Assembly: GCF_025961315.1 (NCBI RefSeq)
Contig: NZ_JAOQNK010000001.1
Span: forward strand, 3,472,001-3,536,000
From: Sphingobacterium kitahiroshimense
GTDB lineage: Bacteria; Bacteroidota; Bacteroidia; Sphingobacteriales; Sphingobacteriaceae
Reading direction: 5' to 3'
Length of the DNA: 64,000 nt
The first letter of the stretch is position 1. Each line of letters starts with the position of its first letter. Under the pieces are notes generated by a model that saw only the letters and a program-made list of their open reading frames with translations, was not told where the DNA came from and made no database searches. Shown in pieces: positions 7,732 to 17,501 of this stretch. Position numbers and translations under genes: made by a program.

Positions 7732-10518
7732 TTATTTTCCTCCTTTCATGGTTGTAAAATTATAAATCACCTTCAACATTCCATAGCGGTGTAGTACCTC
7801 ATTACTCGACTGGATAAAAGATGTTCCATCCTGATAACGGTTAATACCACTGTTCTTATTCAAGATATCGTTAACATAGATCTGTGCCTCTAATGATTTA
7901 TCTTTAAAGAATTTCTTAGAAATATATCCATTCATATTGACGATATTAATAGACTGCAAGGTTTGTGTTGAACTCTGATATCTTTGATTAACGTTAAGGC
8001 CTATTTTAAAATTTTTTGGTAAATAATAGGTTACGTTACCATACGAATTCATTGTAAAAGTTGTTCTACTCAATTGGGGCTGTAAGGAAGAATTTAGCTT
8101 TTCAACTCCAGGATTAATGTCTATGTAAAAATCTAATTTATTAGCCTTATAACGACTTAATCCAATACTAGGGGCTAAACTCCAAGTTTCATTCTGATTT
8201 AACCGAGGTTCCTCTATTCCTAATGATAAGTAACTATATTGACTACTATATTCCACATTAGTTCCTAAATCCAAATTCAGTCCCCATTTTTTCTGCACAA
8301 CAAATCGGTATCCAGATCGTCCATATATGCGCCAGTTTGTCTTGTCGATATTGACATACTGAATATCTTGGCGGCCTTCCTCATAATACCTCACCCTGCT
8401 GGATATATTATTGATTCCCTGTGTTGCACTAACATATGCATAGACACTTTGATCTTTCAACTGTTTATAGGAATTGAAACTTAAACTATAATTATTACTA
8501 AAACCAGCTTTTAGATCGAAATTATCGAGATAGGTCACCAGCTGCTGCGAGTTTTGTTTTAAAGGTTCTATTTGCGTCAATAAAGGTTGCAATGTCCTTC
8601 CCGAGTACCTGAAATTTATACTTTTACTTTTCGTAATCTGATAATTAGTCGATAAACTTGGGCGAATTGACGTTTGATTACGCTGAAGAACAGTTTCCAA
8701 ATTATTGTACTCTCGCTTCACATGTTCAAAATCCAGTTGATTACTTAGATTGACCGTCAACTTATTATCCTTATAATTGAGTGAAGTACTCAATCCATTT
8801 TTCATACTCGTAAAATCAAAATCATTCAGGATTGCCTGATCTAGTATCGTATATTCTCCTGTAATTGAATCCTTATCAAAAGATTGATTTAATGTTTCCG
8901 ACTTATTATTTAGGAATGAATATCCCAGAGAAGCGGTCAACCTTTTAGAAATAGGTTCTGTAAAGGTCATCGAGGCCCCTAAATTGGTATTCCTATTCAT
9001 ATTTTTCTTATACTGATCTATAGTATCGGTAAGATTGTTTTTAAAGAAATGGGTACTTGAGAAATAATTTATATTGCCATCATTTTTATCCGAATTCGTA
9101 TTGACCGCTAAAGTCAACGATCTTCTTACCTTCTTAAAACGACGGGTGAGTAAAACGTCCAGATTGTATTGCTCCTGGTCTGTTTTCGAATTATTTTTTG
9201 AATATGTTTCCGTAATTCCCTGCCCCTCCAAAGTCTTTTGATCAGCAAATGTTTCTGAAAAATTATCCCTTTGCGACTTATTGAACCCCATTTTCACAGT
9301 CATATCTGTTAATGAATCCAATTTATAATCATACCTCAGGTTTCCTGCGTTTGTCTTAGTCTCGTTGTCCGAACTTGTTACCGAATTATCAATACGCGCT
9401 TGTTCGGGAAGGTTATTTTGGGCAGAATTAGTACTTGTGTTGTTTACGTTTAGTTGATTCCTTCTATAACTAGCATTAATCTTGTGTTTATCATTCGCAG
9501 ATTTATCTGAGTAACTTGCCCCAAAATTCAAAGCTTTAGGCACTCCACCTCCATAAAACCTTCCATCAAAACCTCCATCGGAGCCGTCACCACCAGAAGT
9601 GATCATAATACCGCCACCATCCATAACTTCCATGTTCCCCGACCCACCTACACCATATTTCTGCCCATCTTCAAATCCAAGCCCCACCATACCATCATTG
9701 GCTGCAATACCATAAACAGCTATTTTCTGGCTCCCTTTAAATTTATTGACCATCACTTTGCCCCCATAGTAGTTATCGGTACCTCCACCAACGGTAGCTT
9801 GTCCAAACATTCCTTTCTTACTATCGGCCTTTAACTTGATATCAATAGTCTGTGTGCGTTCGCCGTCATCAACACCTGTACGGTCTGCCAGGTCTGATTT
9901 CTTTTCATACACCTGTACCTTACTGACCATATCCGACCGAATATTTTTCGTGATGAGCGTCGGATCATCACCAAAGAACTCCTCTCCGTCCAATAATACT
10001 TTCTTCACTTCTTTTCCATTAGCCGTAATCTTTCCGTTTGCATCCATGGTCATACCTGGCAAGACTTTTAAAAGATCTTCCACTTTAGCATCTTTTTCGA
10101 CTTTAAAGCTTCCTGCATCATATTCAATGGTATCCCCTTTCATGACAACAGGGATTCGACCTGTCACTTGTGCCTCTTCTAAAAGCAATGCAGCTTTTGA
10201 TAGTTTAATAGTTCCAAAAGCAATGGGCTCTTGACCTACAGTAACATCTTTGACAACATCGACATATTGAGGAAAGGAGACAATGAACCGATAAGTTCCT
10301 GTATCAATTTTAGGAAAGGAAAAGGATCCATTTTCATTTGTTCTCACGAACTTGACAAGAACGGAATCTTTCGCATTTAATAATACAACAGCCGCTTTAC
10401 CGAGTTTCCCCCCATCCTTCGAATCTACAATCTCTCCCGATACTTTTGTTTGTGCATGTGTTGCATTGGTCAGCATAAATGAGCATAATAATAATATGCT
10501 CCAATAGAATTTGGCCAT
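7732..10518 (-). CDS. Outer-membrane beta-barrel protein (TonB-receptor-like) with carboxypeptidase regulatory domain
   Basis: This 928-residue outer-membrane protein has a signal peptide (about 1-22), an N-terminal CarboxypepD_reg-like beta-sandwich (about 25-105), a plug-like region (about 125-210; KVEDLLKVLPGMTMDANGKI, then KVLLDGEEFFGDD) and a long barrel to the C-terminus. It fits the 'outer membrane beta-barrel family' rather than classical SusC: no SusD partner follows, and a GLPGLI protein comes next in the operon. A conspicuous Gly/Asp-rich stretch (about 290-325; e.g. SGGDGSDGGFDGRFYGGG) lies near the start of the barrel. The substrate is unknown. Confidence 0.85.
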   Translation of the reverse strand: MAKFYWSILLLCSFMLTNATHAQTKVSGEIVDSKDGGKLGKAAVVLLNAKDSVLVKFVRTNENGSFSFPKIDTGTYRFIVSFPQYVDVVKDVTVGQEPIAFGTIKLSKAALLLEEAQVTGRIPVVMKGDTIEYDAGSFKVEKDAKVEDLLKVLPGMTMDANGKITANGKEVKKVLLDGEEFFGDDPTLITKNIRSDMVSKVQVYEKKSDLADRTGVDDGERTQTIDIKLKADSKKGMFGQATVGGGTDNYYGGKVMVNKFKGSQKIAVYGIAANDGMVGLGFEDGQKYGVGGSGNMEVMDGGGIMITSGGDGSDGGFDGRFYGGGVPKALNFGASYSDKSANDKHKINASYRRNQLNVNNTSTNSAQNNLPEQARIDNSVTSSDNETKTNAGNLRYDYKLDSLTDMTVKMGFNKSQRDNFSETFADQKTLEGQGITETYSKNNSKTDQEQYNLDVLLTRRFKKVRRSLTLAVNTNSDKNDGNINYFSSTHFFKNNLTDTIDQYKKNMNRNTNLGASMTFTEPISKRLTASLGYSFLNNKSETLNQSFDKDSITGEYTILDQAILNDFDFTSMKNGLSTSLNYKDNKLTVNLSNQLDFEHVKREYNNLETVLQRNQTSIRPSLSTNYQITKSKSINFRYSGRTLQPLLTQIEPLKQNSQQLVTYLDNFDLKAGFSNNYSLSFNSYKQLKDQSVYAYVSATQGINNISSRVRYYEEGRQDIQYVNIDKTNWRIYGRSGYRFVVQKKWGLNLDLGTNVEYSSQYSYLSLGIEEPRLNQNETWSLAPSIGLSRYKANKLDFYIDINPGVEKLNSSLQPQLSRTTFTMNSYGNVTYYLPKNFKIGLNVNQRYQSSTQTLQSINIVNMNGYISKKFFKDKSLEAQIYVNDILNKNSGINRYQDGTSFIQSSNEVLHRYGMLKVIYNFTTMKGGK

Positions 10519-10609
10519 TAGGTACGGTTTATAATGATATTAAAAACTAAAGATATAGTTTTAATACGATAAAGTCGTATGCTTTTTGTTAAATTTTCGT
10601 TAAAAATAA

Positions 10610-10644
10610 AAAAGGCCGAATTAATCAAATAATTCGGCCCTTTC
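10610..10644 (-). terminator. Intrinsic terminator of the Rrf2 gene
   Basis: A perfect 10-bp stem (GGCCGAATTA at 10614-10623 with 10630-10639) and a 6-nt loop are followed on the minus strand by a T-rich run. It lies just past the stop codon of the Rrf2 regulator. Confidence 0.85.
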
Positions 10645-10663
10645 AGTAAAAAGTTTAATTTAT

Positions 10664-11113
10664 CTAGCTATCTTCTGTAGTGTCTAGGTTTAATTGTTTT
10701 TCCTTGTTTATTAGACTCGCAACACTCGTATCGTTTAGTATTTGTAACATTGCATTACGAACCTCAACAAAAGTATCGCGTATACCACAGGCATGCTCTG
10801 TGGTACATTCATCACATGAACGATAGAAATTGAGACTGACACATGGCAATAAGGCAATAGGTCCGTCGATCAATCGCATCACCTGAGATAAATAAACATC
10901 TTCTGGTGCTTTATTTAGACTGTAACCCCCTCCTGCACCTTTCTTGCTATACAAAATCCCTGCATTACGCATTTCCAACAATATCTGTTCTAAAAATTTC
11001 TTCGGAATGTTTTCTTCCTCTGCAATTTTTACAATCTGCATGGGATCTTTACCGTAGTTCCTACCTAAAACCATTAAGGCTTTAATGGCATATTTTGTCT
11101 TTTTAGAAAGCAT
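10664..11113 (-). CDS. Rrf2 family regulator, probable Fe-S sensor
   Basis: A 149-residue Rrf2/IscR-type winged-helix regulator: KTKYAIKALMVLG opens the HTH region, followed by IPKKFLEQILLEMRNAGIL and KKGAGGGYSLNKAP in the wing. Four cysteines (C91, C100, C103, C109) cluster in the segment equivalent to the IscR cluster loop, so a bound Fe-S or redox-sensitive thiol centre is plausible. Its regulon is unknown (IscR, NsrR and CymR all share this fold). It is monocistronic, with its own terminator. The promoter is embedded in perfect inverted repeats (11124-11195), which strongly suggests autoregulation. Confidence 0.9.
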   Translation of the reverse strand: MLSKKTKYAIKALMVLGRNYGKDPMQIVKIAEEENIPKKFLEQILLEMRNAGILYSKKGAGGGYSLNKAPEDVYLSQVMRLIDGPIALLPCVSLNFYRSCDECTTEHACGIRDTFVEVRNAMLQILNDTSVASLINKEKQLNLDTTEDS

Positions 11114-11123
11114 ATTATTTATT

Positions 11124-11165
11124 CAATTTTATCTACAAACTTAGATAAAATTGTTTTATTTACAA
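11124..11165 (-). promoter_or_regulatory. Rrf2 promoter embedded in a perfect palindromic operator
   Basis: A 12-bp perfect inverted repeat (CAATTTTATCTA at 11124-11135 and its complement at 11142-11153) with a 6-nt spacer sits about 10 nt before the Rrf2 start codon. The minus-strand -7 box TAAGTTTG (11136-11143) lies in the spacer, and a TTG -33 element (11163-11165) is exactly 19 nt upstream. Protein bound to the palindrome would occlude polymerase, which is the classical layout for autorepression. Confidence 0.7.
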
Positions 11166-11195
11166 TCTTATTGCATTGCTTATAAAACAATTTTA
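11146..11195. repeat. Second inverted repeat upstream of the Rrf2 gene
   Basis: TAAAATTGTTTTAT (11146-11159) is the exact reverse complement of ATAAAACAATTTTA (11182-11195). It shares the TAAAATTG core with the palindrome over the promoter, so the region holds at least three related half-sites. A multi-site operator for the adjacent regulator is the simplest reading. Confidence 0.6.
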
Positions 11196-11277
11196 CCACC
11201 CTCTTCTCTTCAATCAGTAAATTTATATAGCAGAAATCTAACAAATTTTACCTGTAATATAGCATTTAAAAGCGATA

Positions 11278-12918
11278 TTACTGTCCTAACACTTCTACTA
11301 TAGGGGTACCGATACTGCCATTTGGCTCCATAACATGCAATAACGCGGCTAAAGTTGGAGCAATGTCAGTAACGTTTACAGCTTTATTAGAAACGCCATG
11401 TTTGATACCCCATCCCATAAATACTAATGGTATATGCGAGTCAAAGCTTGACCATGTACCGTGCGTTGTACCTGTAGAACGAGGAGATCCCTCATACCAT
11501 TGTGGCTCAACAACAATCTGAATAACACCACTTCGCTTCATATGATATCCGTTAATTGCTTTTTCGCGAATCGCTAGTGGAGCTTGAAGAACATCACCTT
11601 TGGACATATCAAAAACAAATGCAACACCATCTTGTTTTTTCAAATACTTGATGATATCCGTTTTAATGGCTTCTTCATCTAGTTTTAAAGTTTCAATCTT
11701 TTCATTATCCAAATGAACCTGGTAGTTCATTAAGCTTTTAACTATTTTTTCTTGACCAAACTTAGCTTTCAAATTATCATTCAAAGCTGTTAAGATCTGT
11801 CTACCTGGAAAATATCCTCCGTTCCCTTTCATGTCCATGAAATAACGTGAATTATAAGATGCCGCATGATCTGCTGTTAAAAAGAATGTGTAATTACCTT
11901 TACCAACTGATTTATCCAAATAGTTGAAGAGATCTGCAAGTTCATGATCCAGCTTTAAATAGATATCTTCAATTTCTACAGAAGAAAGGGAATAACGATG
12001 GCCCACATAGTCAGTAGCAGATAAGCTTACACAAAGAAAGTCAGTACTTTTCGTTGGGTTATTTCCAAGTTTTTCATTTTCTATAGCCGCTTTAGCTAAA
12101 TCTAATGTCAAGGTGTTTCCCATAGGCGTCGTCTTGATCAACTCGTACCCTTCAGTAGCCATCAATTTGGAAGTTGCTCTTGGTAAAGTTGGACTTGCCT
12201 CTCCAGCAAATTTTCCTTCATAAATATTATCATCAGCAATACTTGAAGTATAGGTCGATAACGGGTAAGATGGTTTCCAATCTTGTTTTAAATATTTTTC
12301 AGCAAGTTTTTTCTTATTAAAATCTGTTACCCAGTTTGGTAATTTATCCATGTAGAAATTGCTCGTAATCCAATTACCTGACTTAGATTCAAACCAGTAG
12401 GCTGCATCAGCAAAATGACCAGCAGGTAGAATCCCGCCACGATCTTTAATTGCAATACCGATAACCTTTGATTGAAAATTGGTCGCCAATTTCAATTGAT
12501 CTGTAATCGTAGAAGCAAGTAAATTGCGTGGAGACTGCTTTCCTTCAGCCTCTGTTGTACCTACACCAACAACATTGTCATCCTGAGTACAATACATTGG
12601 TTTACCAGTTTGCTCCATAATCCAATCATTGCCTGAAATACCATGTATAGCAGGTACTGATCCTGTGTAAACAGAGCTATGGCCGATAGCAGTATACGTT
12701 GGAATGTAGTTGATCAGCGTATTTTCGCATGAAAATCCCTCATTCAACAATCTTTTGAAACCACCTTCGCCATAACGTTCAGCGAATAGGTATAGGTAAT
12801 CCCAGCGCATCTGGTCAACCATAAGACCCACGACTAATTTCGGACGTTCTGGCGACTGTGCAAAGGTTGTCAAACTACTCAACCCTACGCACATCATTAT
12901 TAACATTTTTTTAATCAT
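11278..12918 (-). CDS. PafA-type alkaline phosphatase
   Basis: This 546-residue exported phosphomonoesterase of the alkaline phosphatase superfamily resembles PafA of Elizabethkingia/Flavobacterium, which has the same length. The nucleophile is Thr76 (IPTYTAIGHSS), the metal ligands D35, D303/H307 (ATDYVGHRYS), D350/H351 (TADHAA) and a C-terminal HGT His are all present, and so is the PafA-specific Lys158/Arg160 pair (IKDRGG), which separates it from the diesterase NPP branch. The signal peptide covers about 1-20. The gene lies 33 nt downstream of uvrA on the same strand, with no promoter box visible in the gap, so it may be read through from uvrA. Confidence 0.92.
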   Translation of the reverse strand: MIKKMLIMMCVGLSSLTTFAQSPERPKLVVGLMVDQMRWDYLYLFAERYGEGGFKRLLNEGFSCENTLINYIPTYTAIGHSSVYTGSVPAIHGISGNDWIMEQTGKPMYCTQDDNVVGVGTTEAEGKQSPRNLLASTITDQLKLATNFQSKVIGIAIKDRGGILPAGHFADAAYWFESKSGNWITSNFYMDKLPNWVTDFNKKKLAEKYLKQDWKPSYPLSTYTSSIADDNIYEGKFAGEASPTLPRATSKLMATEGYELIKTTPMGNTLTLDLAKAAIENEKLGNNPTKSTDFLCVSLSATDYVGHRYSLSSVEIEDIYLKLDHELADLFNYLDKSVGKGNYTFFLTADHAASYNSRYFMDMKGNGGYFPGRQILTALNDNLKAKFGQEKIVKSLMNYQVHLDNEKIETLKLDEEAIKTDIIKYLKKQDGVAFVFDMSKGDVLQAPLAIREKAINGYHMKRSGVIQIVVEPQWYEGSPRSTGTTHGTWSSFDSHIPLVFMGWGIKHGVSNKAVNVTDIAPTLAALLHVMEPNGSIGTPIVEVLGQ

Positions 12919-12951
12919 GTCTTTTATTTTGTTTAGGCTATAAATGTAAAA

Positions 12952-15753
12952 TTAATTCGTTAAATGAGTCTTTAAATATTGCCCTGTATAAGAATCTTTA
13001 CATTTGACCAAATCTTCAGGAAGTCCTGCAAAAACTAATTTCCCTCCTTTATCTCCCCCTTCAGGACCGATATCTATGACCCAATCTGCCGATTTGATCA
13101 TATCCATATTATGTTCGATAACCAAAATACTATTCCCTAAATTGATCAGTGCCTCAAACGATTTCAAGAGCTTCTTAATATCATGAAAATGGAGACCTGT
13201 TGTTGGTTCATCAAATATAAAAAGGGTTTTCTTACTGTTATTTCCTTTAATTAAGAATGAAGCCAGTTTGATTCGCTGTGCTTCTCCACCAGATAGTGTA
13301 CTTGATGATTGTCCCAATTTCACATAACCTAGTCCAACATCTTGCAAAGGTTGAAGTTTAGATAAGATTTTAGGTTGATCAGCAAAGAAAACAATAGCCT
13401 CATCAACACTCAATTCCAAAACATCTGAAACCGACTTACTTTTATACTGGACATCAAGTACATGCTGTTTAAAACGTTTGCCTTCACAAGCTTCACAAGG
13501 AAGCACAATATCGGCCATAAATTGCATCTCAATCTTGACCTCTCCCTCGCCTTGGCATACGTCACATCGACCACCCTCCACATTAAATGAAAAGGCGGCG
13601 GGTTTTAGTCCTGCAGCTTTAGCAGCCGGTAAATTTGAATATAAAGCTCTAACTTCATCCCAAGCTTTTACATAGGTAACCGGATTGGATCGTGAAGAAC
13701 GACCGATCGGATTCTGATCAACCATTTCAATTTGTTCAACGCGATCAATATCTCCTTCAATTCCATCGTAAACTCCTGTCTGCTCACCGGAATAATTCCC
13801 GATCGCTTTTTGCAGAGCTGGATATAAAATCCGTTTTACAAGTGATGTTTTCCCAGAACCGGAAACACCCGTTACAACAGTAAAATTATTGAGTGGAAAA
13901 GTCACATCAATACCCTGCAGGTTATTTTCATGCGCTCCTTTAACGGTAATGGAATTGTTCCATGTACGACGTTGAGCCGGAATGACGATCTGATCTTGTC
14001 CGCTTAAATAACGACCTGTTAAACTTTTTTTATCTTTAATGATATCATCGTAGTGGCCTGCAAATACCAATTCACCACCATTTATTCCTGCTTCCGGACC
14101 AATATCGATCAGATAATCGGCAGCCTCCATCATTTCCTGTTCATGCTCGACCACAATGACTGTATTACCAATATCCCTTAGAGATTTTAAAACACCTATA
14201 AGCCTTTGTGTATCGCGAGGGTGTAAACCAATACTCGGTTCGTCCAAGACATAAATTGACCCAACCAAAGAACTTCCTAAAGAAGTCGCTAAATTGATAC
14301 GTTGCGATTCACCTCCAGAAAGAGAGTTGGATAAGCGATTTAAAGTTAAATAGCTCAATCCTACATCACATAAAAACTGTAACCGGCTTTCAATTTCAGA
14401 TAATAACCGCTTCGCAATTAAAAGATCATTTCCTTTTAGTTCTAATCCTTTGAAAAACTCCAATGCTTTATCCAAAGGCATCAATACGATATCTGTAATG
14501 GATCTATCACCAACTTTAACGTAGGTTGCATCCTGACGAAGACGGGAACCATGACATTCTGGACAATCTGTCTTACCACGATAGCGGGATAACATGACCC
14601 GATATTGGATTTTGTAGGTCTGCTCTTCAAGCTCTTGAAAAAATTGATTTAAACCTGAAAAATATTTATTACCCGTCCACAGCAATTTCTTTTGTGCCGC
14701 TGTTAGATCAGAATAGGAACGATGGATAGGAAAGTCAAACTTTAATGAAACTTTGATCAATGCCTGTAACCATTCACCCATTTTCTCGCCTCGCCAAGGT
14801 GCGATAGCACCATCATATACCGATCGGCTTTTATCAGGAATAACAAGATCTGGATCAATACCAATCACTTTACCGTATCCTTCACAACGGCGACATGCTC
14901 CATATGGATTATTAAAACTGAAGAAATTAGCAGTTGGTTCTTCAAACAAAATCCCATCAAGCTCAAAACGATCTGAGAAATGATGTAATTCCTCTCCTAC
15001 GGCTATCGAGCAATTACCTTTTCCTTCAAATAAAGCTGTTTGAATAGAATCAGAAAGTCGATTTAAGGTATCGTCATCCGAGTCGATACGAAGACGGTCC
15101 GTAACGATTTCTATTTCACCTTCTTTAATCGCTTTATTATCTACTTTCTTGTCATCGATGATACTTTCTATTTTCTGTAACTCACCTTTATACTTGATAC
15201 GGACAAAACCTTTCTGTAATAAAAGTGAAAGTTCCTCTTTTAACTTACGGTCGTTCGTAGGAATTAGTGGAGCATAAATGGTAATAGATGTTCCCTCCTC
15301 TAAAGCCGTTGCAAAATCTACAATACTGGAGACTGTATCTTTTGTAACAAGTTGTCCAGATACGGGAGAATAGGTTTTGCCTATACGTGCATATAATAGT
15401 TTCAGATAATCATAAATCTCAGTCGATGTACCAACAGTAGAGCGTGGGTTGCTTGTAATAACGCGTTGTTCGATCGCTATTGCCGGTGCTATACCTTTAA
15501 TATAATCAACTTCAGGCTTATTCATCCTTCCCATAAACTGACGAGCATAGGAAGAGAGACTTTCGACATAACGACGTTGCCCCTCGGCATAGAGTGTATC
15601 AAATGCTAAGGAAGATTTGCCCGAGCCTGACATACCTGTAATAACTACCAGTTTGTTTTTAGGGATATCGACATCAATATTCTTTAAATTATTGACTCTT
15701 GCCCCTTTTATTTGAATATAATTTTTCGGACTATTATCCTGTGTCTTCGCCAT
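12952..15753 (-). CDS. uvrA: Excinuclease ABC subunit A
   Basis: The 933-residue UvrA ATPase is the damage-recognition subunit of nucleotide excision repair. Two ABC modules are visible: Walker A GMSGSGKS at 40-47 and GVSGSGKT near 630, with signatures LSGGESQR near 483 and LSGGEAQR near 830. Zinc-binding Cys pairs are present (CRRCEGYG, CPECHGSR, and the C-terminal CDVCQGEGE to CEACEGKRF finger that contacts DNA). Length and layout are normal. The PafA-like gene follows 33 nt downstream. Confidence 0.98.
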   Translation of the reverse strand: MAKTQDNSPKNYIQIKGARVNNLKNIDVDIPKNKLVVITGMSGSGKSSLAFDTLYAEGQRRYVESLSSYARQFMGRMNKPEVDYIKGIAPAIAIEQRVITSNPRSTVGTSTEIYDYLKLLYARIGKTYSPVSGQLVTKDTVSSIVDFATALEEGTSITIYAPLIPTNDRKLKEELSLLLQKGFVRIKYKGELQKIESIIDDKKVDNKAIKEGEIEIVTDRLRIDSDDDTLNRLSDSIQTALFEGKGNCSIAVGEELHHFSDRFELDGILFEEPTANFFSFNNPYGACRRCEGYGKVIGIDPDLVIPDKSRSVYDGAIAPWRGEKMGEWLQALIKVSLKFDFPIHRSYSDLTAAQKKLLWTGNKYFSGLNQFFQELEEQTYKIQYRVMLSRYRGKTDCPECHGSRLRQDATYVKVGDRSITDIVLMPLDKALEFFKGLELKGNDLLIAKRLLSEIESRLQFLCDVGLSYLTLNRLSNSLSGGESQRINLATSLGSSLVGSIYVLDEPSIGLHPRDTQRLIGVLKSLRDIGNTVIVVEHEQEMMEAADYLIDIGPEAGINGGELVFAGHYDDIIKDKKSLTGRYLSGQDQIVIPAQRRTWNNSITVKGAHENNLQGIDVTFPLNNFTVVTGVSGSGKTSLVKRILYPALQKAIGNYSGEQTGVYDGIEGDIDRVEQIEMVDQNPIGRSSRSNPVTYVKAWDEVRALYSNLPAAKAAGLKPAAFSFNVEGGRCDVCQGEGEVKIEMQFMADIVLPCEACEGKRFKQHVLDVQYKSKSVSDVLELSVDEAIVFFADQPKILSKLQPLQDVGLGYVKLGQSSSTLSGGEAQRIKLASFLIKGNNSKKTLFIFDEPTTGLHFHDIKKLLKSFEALINLGNSILVIEHNMDMIKSADWVIDIGPEGGDKGGKLVFAGLPEDLVKCKDSYTGQYLKTHLTN

Positions 15754-15799
15754 TTATAAATTCCAATCTAATTTGTTTCAATCTGACATACAGATAAAA

Positions 15800-15830
15800 A
15801 CAAAAATAAGGATTTAAAAATCCTTATTAA
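15800..15830 (-). terminator. Intrinsic terminator of the M28 peptidase gene
   Basis: AATAAGGATTT (15805-15815) pairs perfectly with 15818-15828 around a 2-nt centre and is followed on the minus strand by TTTTGTTTTT. It lies between the M28 peptidase stop and the uvrA start. The T-tract coincidentally contains TATTTTTG (15801-15808), a possible uvrA -7 box. Confidence 0.7.
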
Positions 15831-15896
15831 TAACATGAACTAAGAAAAGCCCAATATTTTACAAATTCTTAATAAAGAATCTATTTCAAATGTTAC

Positions 15897-17501
15897 CTAA
15901 TATCCAACTCCTGTTCTCCTTGGCTGTCTAATAGGAGGCCAAATACCCGGTTTACCGTCAGTTCCCGCTGGGAGTTCCCGTTGCTCCCGATTAACCAACT
16001 TAGCTTCCTCAGAGGCTTTATATGCCATTACAGCAGTAAGAATTACATTATACTTGAGATCATCAAACACTAACTTATCATAAGTATCCAAATTGGTGTG
16101 CCATGTATTTGAAAAGTAACCCCAAGACAATGAACTTAACATAAAAGCAGGTACTCCAGCAGCAACGAAAGATGAGTGGTCTGATCCCCCGCCTCCTGGT
16201 GATCCCGGAAATTCTGTTTTGATATCTTTTGTAACATGGGCAGGCACAGCAGACATCCAACGGGATATAAAGTCATAAGCATGTACAAAGCCTGAGCCAT
16301 TAATTCGCTCAACACGGCCTGTACCGTTATCTAAGTTGAAAACAGCTTGTGTATTTTCTATTATCTCTGGATTGTCCAAGACAAATGAACGCGAGCCGTT
16401 TAGCCCCTGTTCTTCACTTCCCCACAAACCGATTAGTATAGTTCGCTTAGGATTTGGCAATATCTTTTTCAAAATACGTGCGACTTCCATCATAGCGATA
16501 GTTCCGGTTCCATTGTCCGTTGCTCCCGAACCTCCCTCCCAGGAATCAAGGTGAGCTGAAAGAATAACGTATTCGTTCGGAAATTGACTTCCTTTAATTT
16601 CAGCAATAGTATTAAAGGAAGGTACGTTTCCTAGATCCTTTGAAGCAGTCTCGACACTGATCTTTGTACTGATTCCCTTTTCAGTTAAGCGGTATAACAT
16701 ACCATAATCTTCTAAGGAGATATCGAGCGATGGCGCCTTATATGACCGTGCTCCAAATATTTTATTCGCTCCAAATTCTTTTGACCAATTGCTGGTCAAT
16801 ATCCCTACGGCACCTGCATCTTCCAACATGGCTGGGATAGAATTTGCAGATACTCCAGAAGCTTTGATACGGTTGTTCCATAAAACTGCAAGAGAGTCCC
16901 GAGAAACTTTCATCCGTTCAATGGATTCCTTGGTCCCATACTCTTCCCAGTTATGATCCGGACGACCGGTTGGCTGTGGCATTGAAATCATCACAAATTT
17001 ACCTTTAACAGATGGAAGCCATTTATGAAATGATAAGGAATCCTTTACATCTGGTAGGCTAATAACTTCCGCTTGTATACTTTTCCCTTTTGTACTCGGA
17101 CTCCATGCAAGCTGTGTTCCGGCCAATGATTTGACACGGGGTGCAATCATATCGATATGTGAAATACCGCGTTCCCATCCTCGCCATTCACCAAATTTTT
17201 GATTTTGAGCTGTAATGCCCCAACTTTCAAATTTAGCAACTGCCCATTCATTTGCACGGGTCATGCCTGGAGTTCCCACTAAGCGGGGACCAACTACATC
17301 TAACAGTTCAAACGCGAGTGATTCCAGCTGAGAGTTATTATTGGCTTCTGCTACAATTTTTTGCACAATAGGCTCTAATACCTGCGATCCCTGCTGTGAT
17401 CGATTTTGTGCAAATCCATGATCTAGCGTAAAAAAGCTAAAAAACAAGGTATAACCTAAGACTCTTTTTGAGAAAATATACGTGAGATAAGTTCTTTTCA
17501 T
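15897..17501 (-). CDS. M28 family zinc metallopeptidase, secreted
   Basis: This co-catalytic zinc aminopeptidase/carboxypeptidase carries the M28 ligands: His and Asp in LSAHLDSWEGG and GATDNGTG, the Glu pair in GSEEQGLNGS, Asp in VFNLDNGTG and His in GGSDHSSF. A PA-like insert (near GAVGILTSNW) lies before the peptidase domain. I chose the ATG at 17501 rather than the longer frame beginning at 17576, because it places a signal peptide (MKRTYLTYIF to HGFAQ) at the N-terminus and gives 534 residues; the upstream 25 codons look non-coding. It is probably exported to the periplasm or surface. Substrate specificity cannot be told from sequence. Confidence 0.9.
   Translation of the reverse strand: MKRTYLTYIFSKRVLGYTLFFSFFTLDHGFAQNRSQQGSQVLEPIVQKIVAEANNNSQLESLAFELLDVVGPRLVGTPGMTRANEWAVAKFESWGITAQNQKFGEWRGWERGISHIDMIAPRVKSLAGTQLAWSPSTKGKSIQAEVISLPDVKDSLSFHKWLPSVKGKFVMISMPQPTGRPDHNWEEYGTKESIERMKVSRDSLAVLWNNRIKASGVSANSIPAMLEDAGAVGILTSNWSKEFGANKIFGARSYKAPSLDISLEDYGMLYRLTEKGISTKISVETASKDLGNVPSFNTIAEIKGSQFPNEYVILSAHLDSWEGGSGATDNGTGTIAMMEVARILKKILPNPKRTILIGLWGSEEQGLNGSRSFVLDNPEIIENTQAVFNLDNGTGRVERINGSGFVHAYDFISRWMSAVPAHVTKDIKTEFPGSPGGGGSDHSSFVAAGVPAFMLSSLSWGYFSNTWHTNLDTYDKLVFDDLKYNVILTAVMAYKASEEAKLVNREQRELPAGTDGKPGIWPPIRQPRRTGVGY

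Noticed and set aside
9836..10234. 132-codon plus-strand frame opposite the barrel gene
   Set aside because: It lies wholly antisense to a well-supported gene, starts with no promoter or homology, and its composition is a mirror of the coding strand.
15801..15808. TATTTTTG as uvrA promoter
   Set aside because: It matches TAnnTTTG but is part of the T-tract of the M28 terminator and has no -33 partner; I could not separate it from chance.
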